A stretch of 64,000 bases of DNA from Mytilus edulis (lineage: Eukaryota; Mollusca; Bivalvia; Mytilida; Mytilidae): positions 88,042,592-88,106,591 of the forward strand of contig NC_092347.1 of NCBI RefSeq assembly GCF_963676685.1, read 5' to 3'. Made by a program: the position numbers and the translations under genes. The notes under the pieces were generated by a model, which had not been told where the DNA came from, searched no databases, and saw only the letters and a program-made list of their open reading frames with translations. This document shows positions 34,301 to 46,300 of this stretch, one piece after another (positions within the stretch are counted from its first letter, which is position 1; the number at the start of each line of letters is the position of its first letter).

Positions 34301-37300
34301 TTATGTTTTTAGAATCTTTCTCCAATTAAGGAGCACCTCAATTGATGAGTAATTACCCACTAAAATGAAAGTTAATGTATATGAACACTAAAAATGTCAC
34401 ATTAAGTATATATATGATAAGTAGTCATCAATTAAAAAATAATTTTGCGTACCAACATAATTATTGTAGTGGTCATTTTTTTTTTCTCATTTTTTTTTAG
34501 ATATTGCTTTTTGTAGTGTAAAGCTATTTATTCATGAATTTTACAGATATATCAAAATGTTGGATCTGGAAACAAACTTCACACAGCTTTTATATCAATC
34601 CTATTTGATTTTATAAGTGCATGTATCCCTGTGATGAGAGTTGTAACTGGGAACTTTATCAATGGAAAATTAAAACTGAATAGAATTTTCAGTCCTCACT
34701 TTCTTGAGAATATTGTCACAAAAAATTGAGAATAGTCTTAGCCTGCCGTTCAGTTGTGCATAATTAAAATTTTAAAATATAATGTAGAAGTTGTTAAATT
34801 CAATTGAATTTTAGATAATTAACTCCCAACTTAAATCAAATGTTTTGATTTAGAAGGTGCAGATCTCATTGGTCCAAATTGTCTCTATGATGAATTCTTG
34901 ACTAAGGAAATGAAATAACAATAAACAACAATTAGTTTCATTATTGTCAGCCTTTCTATATGTTCTAGCTGTTCTTTTGCTCATTCTTTGTATGTAGACT
35001 ATCAAAAGATACCCCCTTAAAAATTGGAACAATGGCCGTCTTTTCCCTTCAGAGCTCTTCAGCTCTTTGATTATAAACAAGGTATTTCAATAAAAGTCAG
35101 CAAAACCTACTGGCTTAAACAGATGTTTGTTGCCCCTGAAATAAGTACTATTTATAACTCAAAACAGTTCACAAGACTTCATTATGTCTTTTTGTTTGTT
35201 TGCTGGGTGTTGTTGTCTATTTGAATCTGACATGATATCACTTATAAGTCCTTATATTCATCTACAACTGTTTATAAATATTCCAATGATAATTTAAGTG
35301 TTCAAATTGAGAGAAAAAAATCCATCAACATGATTAATAAATTGTTTATTCTGATTTTCTACAATGAGCATGTTGTATATCTGTAATCTATTTACTTGTA
35401 ATATTTTTGTTTACAGGAATGGTGGACCCACTTGTGGTTGAATGAAGGTTTTGCTTCCTGGATAGAATATTTATGTGTAGATTTCTGCTTTCCTGAGTTT
35501 GATATCTGGACACAGTTTGTTAAGAATGATTTAGGAAGAGCTTTAGAATTAGATGCTCTCAATAACAGCCATCCTATAGAGGTCAGTATGCTTTTAAAAG
35601 TATCTATAGTACCACAGACACTCAGGTATCTAGATGAATTGGCCCAAAAACTATGTTTTCATTACTTTTTAGAATAACTGCTTTAGATTTCAATTACCAA
35701 ATGTAAGTCATTAACCGGAAATAAGTGTGGTTAAACCCAAATCATGGCCCAAAACCACAGAAGAGAACATGAACAAGTATATCAGGTGTCAGATTTAAGA
35801 TATTTTATGATATTTAAATAAACAAATACCTAATGTAAGCCATATTTTCTCTGATAAATGGATAACAAACATTTTTATCTTTGTAATACCTCCATGGCAA
35901 AATGCTTTCATTGTAAAAAGTACTGTTTTTCACTTTTTCCCAAGGTATATATGTCATGTATGTAGGATATTGGTAAGAAGAAGAAATATTTGATGCTTTG
36001 TGATTTATTATTAAAATAACCATCTTCCTCTTCAGGTACCTGTAGGACATCCGTCTGAAGTAGATGAAATATTTGATGCTATTTCATACAGTAAAGGTGC
36101 ATCAGTCATTAGAATGCTCCATGATTATATAGGGGATGCTGTGAGTCTCTATTAATAGGTTTACACATAGGTGCATCAGTCATTAGAATGCTCCATGATT
36201 ATATCGGGGATGCTGTGAGTCTCTATTAATAGGTTTACACATAGGTGCATCAGTCATTAGAATGCTCCATGATTATATCGGGTATGCTGTGAGTCTCTAT
36301 TAATAGGTTTACACATAGGTGCATCAGTCATTAGAATGCTCCATGATTATATCGGGGATGCTGTGAGTCTCTATTAATAGGTTTACACATAGGTGCATCA
36401 GTCATTAGAATGCTCCATGATTATATCGGGGATGCTGTGAGTCTCTATTAATAGGTTTACACATAGGTGCATCAGTCATTAGAATGCTCCATGATTATAT
36501 CGGGGATGCTGTGAGTCTCTATTAATAGGTTTACACATAGGTGCATCAGTCATTAGAATGCTCCATGATTATATAGGGTATGCTGTGAGTCTCTATTAAT
36601 AGGTTTACACATAGGTGCATCAGTCATTAGAATGCTCCATGATTATATCGGGGATGCTGTGAGTCTCTATTAATAGGTTTACACATAGGTGCATCAGTCA
36701 TTAGAATGCTCCATGATTATATCGGGGATGCTGTGAGTCTCTATTAATAGGTTTACACATAGGTGCATCAGTCATTAGAATGCTCCATGATTATATCGGG
36801 GATGCTGTGAGTCTCTATTAATAGGTTTACACATAGGTGCATCAGTCATTAGAATGCTCCATGATTATATCGGGGATGCTGTGAGTCTCTATTTATAGGT
36901 TTACACATAGGTGCATCAGTCATTAGAATGCTCCATGATTATATCGGGGATGCTGTGAGTCTCTATTTATAGGTTTACACATAGGTGCATCAGTCATTAG
37001 AATGCTCCATGATTATATAGGGGATGCTGTGAGTCTCTATTAATAGGTTTACACATAGGTGCATCAGTCATTAGAATGCTCCATGATTATATCGGGGATG
37101 CTGTGAGTCTCTATTTATAGGTTTACACATAGGTGCATCAGTCATTAGAATGCTCCATGATTATATAGGGTATGCTGTGAGTCTCTATTAATAGGTTTAC
37201 ACATAGGTGCATCAGTCATTAGAATACTCCATGATTATATCGGGGATACTGTGAGTCTCTATTAATAGGTTTACACATTACTTGTCAATTTTGATATTTA

Positions 37301-40300
37301 TGAGTAAGAATAGTAGGAAATGTGGGGTTAAATTAAATGAGACATCAGCCTGATAAAAGAAAATAAAACAACATCTTATGGTCAACATGATCTTTTAACA
37401 ATAAACAGATGTCTACTATAGACCAACTAATTTTTTTATGTGATTTATCTTAAAAACAAATAATTGGCTTGTAAGTCCTCATGAATATTACAAAATAGGA
37501 TCTTAGATCTTGGCATGTAGCATAGAATTAAAAATTAAATGAAAATTGTCATAAAGTAGAGTTTTAAAAATGTAGTTTTTGTCCTAGAAAATTGATGAAC
37601 TAACAAAATCATAAAAGTTATGCTTGGAATAATCATTTCTCTACTGATTATTAAAATGGATGTAAATACAAGTTATTACAGCTGAAATGTTGAAAAAGAA
37701 AGGACAAAATAGTTGCATTACACTTTTATTTTTTTTGTAGGATTTTAGAGTTGGTATGAATGCTTATTTAACCAAGTTTAAATATAGTAATGCCTTTACA
37801 GAAGATTTATGGGAATACCTAGGTAAAGCTAGCGGTAAACCAGTGGCTGAGGTTATGTCCTCTTGGACAAAACAGATGGGTTATCCCGTTATAAAGGTAA
37901 AGACTAAGACACTAAATAGTAGTCCATGTCCATCTAAATCTAAACAACATGGACTTCGCAGATAGTCCTTCCTTGTTGTGTTGATTGACAGCATAGCTTT
38001 AGTTAAACATAGGGAACACTTCTGTCAACTTTTTGTCTTCATCCGACTGGTCACCAGTGTTAACTGATTCAGGCTTTGATTATCACCAATTTTATGAATA
38101 AGAATGACAGAATTTGTCAATACTGTATATTCAGTAATTATTGCATCATTTATTACTGCGATTTTGTCATTTTAGACTAAAATGCAATTTTAAACGGATT
38201 TTTGTGACAAAAATGTCGGTTATTGATTTGGGGATGTACGGCTGGCGAGCGGCAACCAAATGTTGTCCATGCATTTACTCATGAACCGTTCATCCAAAGC
38301 TTTTAAATTTTAATATGTTGTTACTGACAACAAAATGAAGGTCAAGTTCAAGAATGACGATTTTGACTTTTACCGTTCAGGAGTTATGGTTCTTGAAAGA
38401 TTGAAAAATGGCGTTTCCAGTCGTGTCCGTGCATTTACACATGAACTGTTCAACCAAAGCTTCCCAAATTTTAATATGTTGTTACTGATGAAAAAATGGA
38501 GGTCAAGTTCAAAAATGACGATTTTGACTTGTACCGTTCTGGAGTTATGGTTCTTGAAAGATTGAAAAATGGTGTTTCTAGTCGTGTCCGTGCATTTACG
38601 CATGAACTGTTCAATCAAAGCTTCCCAAATTTTAATATGTTGTTACTGATGACAAAAGGGAGGTTAAGTTCAAGAATGACGATTTTGACTTTTACCATTC
38701 AGGAGTTATGGTTCTTGAAAGATTGAAAAATGGTGTTTCCAGTCGTGTATGTGCATTTACTCATGAACTGTTCAACCAAAGCTTTTCAAATTTTAATATG
38801 TTGTTACTGATGACAAATGGAGGTCAAGTTCAATAATGTCGATTTTGACTTTTACTGTTCAGGAGTTATGGTTCTTGAAAGATAAAAAAATGGCGTTTCC
38901 ATTCATGTTGTTGCATTTACTCATGAACCATTCAACCTAAGCTCTTTCAAATTTTGTTATGTTGATACTGATGACAAAATGCAGGTCAAATTTGATATTG
39001 ACGATTTCCACTTTCACCGTTCATCAGTTATGGTTCTTGTGATATTGCAAGGACACAAATAAATGTTAATAAATCCTTTTTGCTGTCGTTGTGACAGCCT
39101 CTTGTATTTTTTGCGATATTTAGAAATATTCCTGTTTTATTCATATAAAAAATTTCAAAATGCAAGTTTTAATTATTGCTATTATCACCCTGTCGCATTT
39201 TTCGCAATAATAAAAACATCGCAATAATTTCTGAATTTAAAGTAGTTCAACAGATTTTCTACAGAATATGAAGTTGTGAACCTGCTGTTAAAATTTTCTT
39301 TTACTTACAGTTTTTGGTTTACCATACAAGCACCTTAAGTTTGCTATTTCTGCTTATATTATTTTGCATGTTTTTTTATAAACTCTATGATTTAAAAGTT
39401 TGTGAAAAACATCTTTAACTTAGTTTCAGAATCTAAGGGACTATGTGTAATTTCATTGTTCATTGAAAATGACTTCATGTTATTAGTTAAAGGAGTAGGT
39501 TCAGTAAGACCCCTTTTTGGCCCCAAAATATAGCAGTTTTACAAAGTTGTTAAAATGTAAACTATTAGTTATTTATTGGACAGTAGAATGCTTCTGCTAC
39601 ATAACTATGAGTTGATATTGATAATACAATGCACATATATCGGGAACTAGCACCATTAAGTCATGCTAAATTACTGAAATCTTCACAATTCTAGCATTTT
39701 AGTTAAATTTTAGACGGTTTCCGTGTAAAATGAAAGTGGCCGCATTCGTGTTCATCCTTGATATTGAAACGTAAGTTGTATTTGATGATAATACATAACA
39801 TATGTAAAGGTTGAGGATGAACACAGATGTGGCCACTTTCATTTTTGACAAAAACCATCTGAAAAGTGACATTTTTCGGCATATTTGGTAGATTTTTCAA
39901 ATTTGAGCTTGAATCTGGTCGTTTTTAATTACTTAATCAGTTAAAATCTTTCACAAAAACTAATAGAATGAAATCAAATAGACCCTTAAGTGTTTAAAAA
40001 GTGGTCAAAATCTTTCGTCAGATGAACCTGAAATTTGAGGCCAAAATCGGTCCTTACTGGACCTACTCCTTTGTACATTGTGTTTTATAGAACATTTTAA
40101 CCAATTGCAATGTCTTGGTAAACACTTATGAAAGCATTAATCAAAATGAATAGATTCTTATTTTTTTTTTATGGAGATTTATAAATAAATATATATTTTG
40201 AAGTTTAATTTCACCATTTTATTTTAGGTAACAGAAAAACAAGATGGAAAGAACAGAGTTCTTTCATTGTCACAAGAAAAATTCTGTGCAGATGGTAAAA

Positions 40301-43300
40301 AGCAAGAAGGTAACTAGATTGTATATTTTGTATGTTGTTTCTTTTTTTTTTTTACTTCCCCTCTTCTAGCTCCTTTAAAGATGTAATTGTTTCTGAAGAA
40401 ATAACAGAGATTTTTCAAGCAGAAGTTTGTGTAGATGTAATTGTTTGTTTGCTATTTCTCTTTGTGTTTAAGTGCACAATGTAGCAATGTAGATAACGTT
40501 TTTTTTAGCTTATTTTATTATAAAAAGTTATATGTAATAGGGAAACTTTTGAGTTTCATGCATTTCCTTCAAAAACTTTGGTTTTATTGAACATCATTAG
40601 TGATTATGTGCATCGTCACCTTGGTAACCATGTTGAGCTAGTAGTTTGGAAAATATGATGCTATATTGCATGAACTTATTTGGCAAACTAAATTCTTATA
40701 ATTGACAATCAGCACTGCTGTCATTGGGGATTGTGATTAAGTACCTACCTAACTATTATTTCTATATTATCCTGCACAATGGGGATCACTTAGACCCTTG
40801 ATGAATGTTTATAGTGCAGGGATTCCAGCGACCCCCTCTATATGGTAAATAACATCATTAAGGCCTGCATGATTGACAAGAATTTTCCTGTGAAAGACAT
40901 CACTCGAAAGTAGTCTAGTTACTACACTTTGATATTATACCATGATTAAAATGATAAAACCACACTAATGGAATACTTTTCAATTATTAACAGGGGAGCA
41001 GTTCAAGTGGATGGTACCCTTGTCATTCTGTACAGCATCAAGTCCTAATAAACCAGTGAAAAAGATACTGTTGGATAGTACAACAGCTGAAGTCACTCTG
41101 GAAAATGTTAAACCTGGTGAATGGGTTAAGGTAAATAAGTTATTACTATTCTGGTCACCTCAGATGAATACATAAAGTGTTATATATTTGTTTGTAGTTG
41201 AAATAAAAAATGTTATTCACACTAATTAAAATGTACAGGTCAAAGGAAGCTTAATGAAATGACTTCTTGCAGTAGTCAGATTGATATTTATTCAGCTTTT
41301 TAAATTTTCAAAAACCCATGTATGTCAGGCTTGCTTATAAACACTAATCAGCACCATTTTTTAAAATAATTTGGACCTAACAGAAAGCCTATCTTGTTGT
41401 TTCTCTCCTAGAGTATGGGAGGTTATTGGTTTATCCCTGGCTTAGTCAAACCAACGACTTTGCTTTTCCTGCCAAACATGAGTCATTTAGGAGTAAGAGC
41501 AAAGACTTGTGTTTGATTTATGTGATATTAGCCATCAAATTAAAATTTGACTACAATCAGGGCATATTCCTTTCTCTTTAACTTAAAACTTATTGTACTG
41601 AATATGCAAGAATTTTTTGCCATTCACATACAGCATTGGTGTTATTGGAAAGCACTTATTGTTGTTGGTTTTAAGCCAACCATTTTTATTCCATAACACA
41701 ATACATGAACTAACTATATTGGTGCCTATTCTGGCAGGATATTTCTGTTCAGTGGCCAAAATATTTTAGCTTATTAGTTATCTGACTAGTGCAAGTTATT
41801 TAAAGACAAAAAAAAACAAAAATGTAAAAAAAACTTCTGCTACTGTTATTAAATTTTGCATATTGGGTAATTTTTATAGCTAATCTTAAGGCTCATGTAG
41901 ACAGAAGATTAAAGTTTCTCTATTTATTGACAGGTAAACTGTGGCACAGTGGGAGTATATAGAGTACAGTATTCATCAGAAATGTTACAGTCACTTATAA
42001 CAGGTATCAAAGACTGCAGTATAGCACCTTGTGATAGATTAGGTATACAGAGTGATCTCTTTGCTTTGGTAAGTATAATTTGGTAATGCCACACTTAAGG
42101 AATATTTTTTATTGTTATGATGTTATAAGATAATAGTATAAAGGATAAACAAGCACCATTTTGATGCCCTGTCTACAATAGTAAGGGGTATTTAGTTTTC
42201 TATTTTTTTCATCCATCTGTCTTCCATCTGTCCCGTAATAATTAAAGTTTTGGTTTAAGTTACCATAAAAGTTGTTGTCGCAGTTCAACTTGTTCTTTTT
42301 CTTTTACTTTTATCATGAGTTTTCTATATTATATTTGTCAAGAAACTGAACAGCACCCGACTGAGATGCTTACTTGAATAAACTGATTAATATAGGCAAG
42401 GTAGAAGTTTGCAAACTTATTTGATTCCTCACCATCACCTTGTTGCAAAACTTGCACACTTTTCTAAAGGGTAAAGTAAAGTAGTACAAGGGAGACAACT
42501 TCATTTTAAATTGTCAGATTTTTTTCTCTGTATGATGGGATCTTTGTTTTAAGCGTCCTACAACTGTTTATTTTGAAGGCCAAGACAGTTGGTGTATGTT
42601 GGAAGCCTGGCCTTTTTAATTGAAAAAGATTACACTGTATTGTTTTATCTCTATATAAGTCCCAGTATTAGATCTAAATACTGTTTATATTGTAGGCCAG
42701 AGCAGGATTAGTGTCAGCTGTTGATGTACTGAAGGTAGCCGAAGCCTATATAAACGAGACTGACTATACTGTATGGAGTGATCTTTCTCTTAGTCTTGGT
42801 ACACAAGGTTTATTAATACAAAGTACTGATGCCACCGATGAAATGAAAGCTTATAATCGTAACCTCTACAGCAAAGTCTTCCAGAGTCTGGGCTGGGAAG
42901 CTAAAGAAAATGAAGGTACGGTGATGTTTAAGCTGATGCAAATCTACTTTAAATGGAGGCTGCAAGATTACTGTCGTGAGAGCAAGCCATATATGCTGAT
43001 TGTTGATATATATAGATTTTATTACTGCAACAAGTGTTATGATAAATTTTCCACTGGAGACAGTTAAATTTTAATATGTAAAGCGCAAGGCTTGACAAGC
43101 TTTTTAAATAATTGAAATTTAACTGTTGAGAGTGGAGAAATATTGTAATATATGAGTTATAGTGGTGGAATCTGTTTCTCTAATGATTTCAATCCATTCC
43201 TTTTTAGCTCACCTGGCCCAAAGGGCCAAGTGAGCTTTTCTCATCACTTGGCGTCCGTCGTCCGTCGTCGTCCGTCGTAAACTTTTACAAAAATCTTCTC

Positions 43301-46300
43301 CTCTGAAACTACTGGGCTAATTTTTACCAAACTTGGCCACAATCATTATTAGGGTATCTAGTTTAAAAATTGTGTCCGGTGACCCGGCCAACCAACCAAG
43401 ATGGCCGCCATGGCTAAAAATAGAACATAGGGGTAAAATGCAGTTTTTGGCTTATAACTCAAAAACCAAAGCATTTAGAGCAAATCTGACATGGGGTAAA
43501 ATTGTTAATCAGGTCAAGATCTATCTGCCCTGAAATTTTGAGATGAATTGGACAACCCGTTGATAGGTTGCTGCCCCTGAATTGGTAATTTTAAGGAAAT
43601 TTTGCTGTTTTTGGTTATTATCTTGAATATTATCATAGATAGAGATAAACTGTACACAGCAAAAATGTTCAGTAAAGTAAGATCTACAAATAAGTCAACA
43701 TGACCAAAATGGCCTGTTGACCCCTTTAGGAGTTATTGCCCTTTATAGTCAATTTTTAACCATTTTACGTAAATCTTAGTCATCTTTTACAAAAATCTTC
43801 TCCTCTGAAACTACTTGGCCAAATTAAACCAAACTTGACCACAATCATCATTGTGGTATCTAGTTCAAAAATTGTGTCCGGTGACCTGGTCAACCAACCA
43901 AGATGGCCGCCATGGCTAAAAATAAAACATAGGGGTAAAATGCAGTTTTTGGCTTATCACTCAAAAACCAAAGCATTCAGAGCAAATCTGACATCGGGTA
44001 AAATTGTTTATCAGGTCAAGATCTATCTGCCCTGAAATTTTGAGATGAATTAGACAACCCGTTGATAGGTTGCTGCCCCTGAATTGGTAATTTTAAGGAC
44101 ATTTTGCTGTTTTTGGTTATTATCTTGAATATTATTATAGATAGAGATCAACTGTAAACAGCAAAAATGTTCAGCAAAGTAAGATCTACAAACAAGTCAA
44201 CGAGACCAAAATGGTCTGTTGATTTCTTTAGGAGTTATTGCCCTTTATAGTCAATTTTTAATCATTTTTCGTAAATCTTAGTTATCTTTTACAAAAATCT
44301 TCTCCTCTGAAACTACTGGGCCAAATTAAACCAAACTTAGCCTCAATCATCATTGGGGTATCTAGTTTAAAAATTGTGTCCCGTGACCTGGCTAACCAAC
44401 CAAGATGGCCGCCATTGCTAAAAATAGAACATAGGGGTGAAATGTAGATTTTGGCTTAAAACTCTGAAACCGCAGCCTTTAGAGCAAATCTGACATGGGG
44501 TAAAATTGTTTATCAGGTCAACATCTATCTGCCCTGAAATTTTCAGATGAATCTGACAACCTGTTGTTTGGTTGCTGCCCCTGAATTGGTAATTTTAAGG
44601 AAATTTTGCTGTTTTTGGTTATTATCTTGAATATTATTATAGATAGAGATAAACTGTAAACATCAATAATGTTAAGCAAAGTAAGATTTACAAATAAGTC
44701 AACATGACGGAAATGGTCAATTGACCCCTAAGGAGTTATTGTCCTTTATAGTCAATTTTTAACAATTTTCATAAAATTTGTAAATTTTAACTAACATTTT
44801 CCACTGAAACTACTGGGCCAAGTTCATTATAGATAGAGAGAGATAATTGTAAGTAGCAAGAATGTTCAGTAAAGTAAGATGTACAAACACATCACCATCA
44901 CCAAAACACAATTTTGTCATGAATCCATCTGCTTCCTTTGTTTAATATTCACATAGACCAAGGTGAGCGACACAGGCTCTTTAGAGCCTCTAGTTCAAAG
45001 ATGTACATAAAGTTGTGTTCTTTCTATGTGACATCATCACACATGGTTGCCTTTTATCATGACATCACAATAGGAATTTCAGAGGAAAGTAAGAGAATTT
45101 GAGGTCATAATTAATTTTGAACAATCATTTCCAGACAAACAAAATTTTCACTAGTGAGAAGAAATATTTTCCTCACACCGATCAAGAAATGTGAAAAAAG
45201 CACAAAAATTAATAAATTTCAGAACTATAAAAGTTACAAGAAGAGCTTAGATTTAATTCACAATTTTTCAGATTTCATTAATTAAATTAAATTAAGTCCT
45301 GAAAAGTTAATATGGCCCATATTTCATGAAAAAAAATTAAATCATCTGATGCTTAATTTGGCAATTTAAAAAAAAATCATAATTTAGTAAGTGTCAAACA
45401 AGATATTTTTTCATATTTATTTATTGTACTTTATAACAATAGTCCCATTAGATGTAGTTCTGGCAACATGTTTTTATTTTATAGGACCATTAACTGCCAT
45501 GTTAAGAGATCTGGTATTGGCCAAACTAGGTCGTAACCAAGAACAGTCTGTTGTTATGGAGGCGAAGAAGAAGTTTCTAGATTTTTACAATGGAAAACCT
45601 CTGTCAGCTGATTTAATGGACCCTGTATGTTTAAGTGGAAATATATTTTTATTAGCGTATACTGTTTTATTCTAGAAAAAAAAGTATCATTGGGCAGTAA
45701 AAATTAGAAATTGGAGATCAATGTAAAAAAACACCAAACAAACAAAGATGAAAATACAAATAAAAAAACGAAGAATAAGCCACACTGCGCCACTAATTTC
45801 TTAACTAGTTTTTGACCTGTCAGCTTTATAATTGTTTCAATTTACCACTAGCTTGATATTCCAATTTGTTTAAGTCAACACAGTATGTGACAATTAATTC
45901 TGGTTAAACAAGCATGGCAGTGTCATAGATTTGTTGCAAGGATGTTTGCTTTTTATGAACATCATTTGTGGAAACACTGCAAAAACAATATGTATGATGT
46001 TGAAACAGGTATAGAAAATATCAACACAAACAGTATGTATTTACAATTCTTGTCTTCACTTATTATGCATGTAAATGGTTTTTTTTGTATCCAGGTATAT
46101 GTAACAGTGATGTCTAATGGTGATGAAGATATGTTTAATAAAATGTTGGAGGTAAGAATAACTTTTTTTATAAATCATTTTAAACCTATTTTCCCCTCAA
46201 GCCATTTATCGAATTAATGTTGAGGCTGTTTCAAAAATAAATGTACCAGTATGAAGGAAGGTCAGTATTTTATTACCCTGCAAGGCATAAATTCAAACTG

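Noticed and set aside
36141-37278. The exon-10 copies as real, mutually exclusive exons
   Set aside because: Each is 44 nt (frame-breaking), spacers are 30 nt, too short for an intron, and the protein needs only one copy for its family alignment.
38335-38726. Overlapping 76-82-codon ORFs on both strands
   Set aside because: They lie in the ~160-bp intronic tandem repeat and repeat with it.
43333-44035. Two similar 66-codon ORFs that might suggest a duplicated gene
   Set aside because: They are the same position in successive units of a dispersed non-coding repeat.
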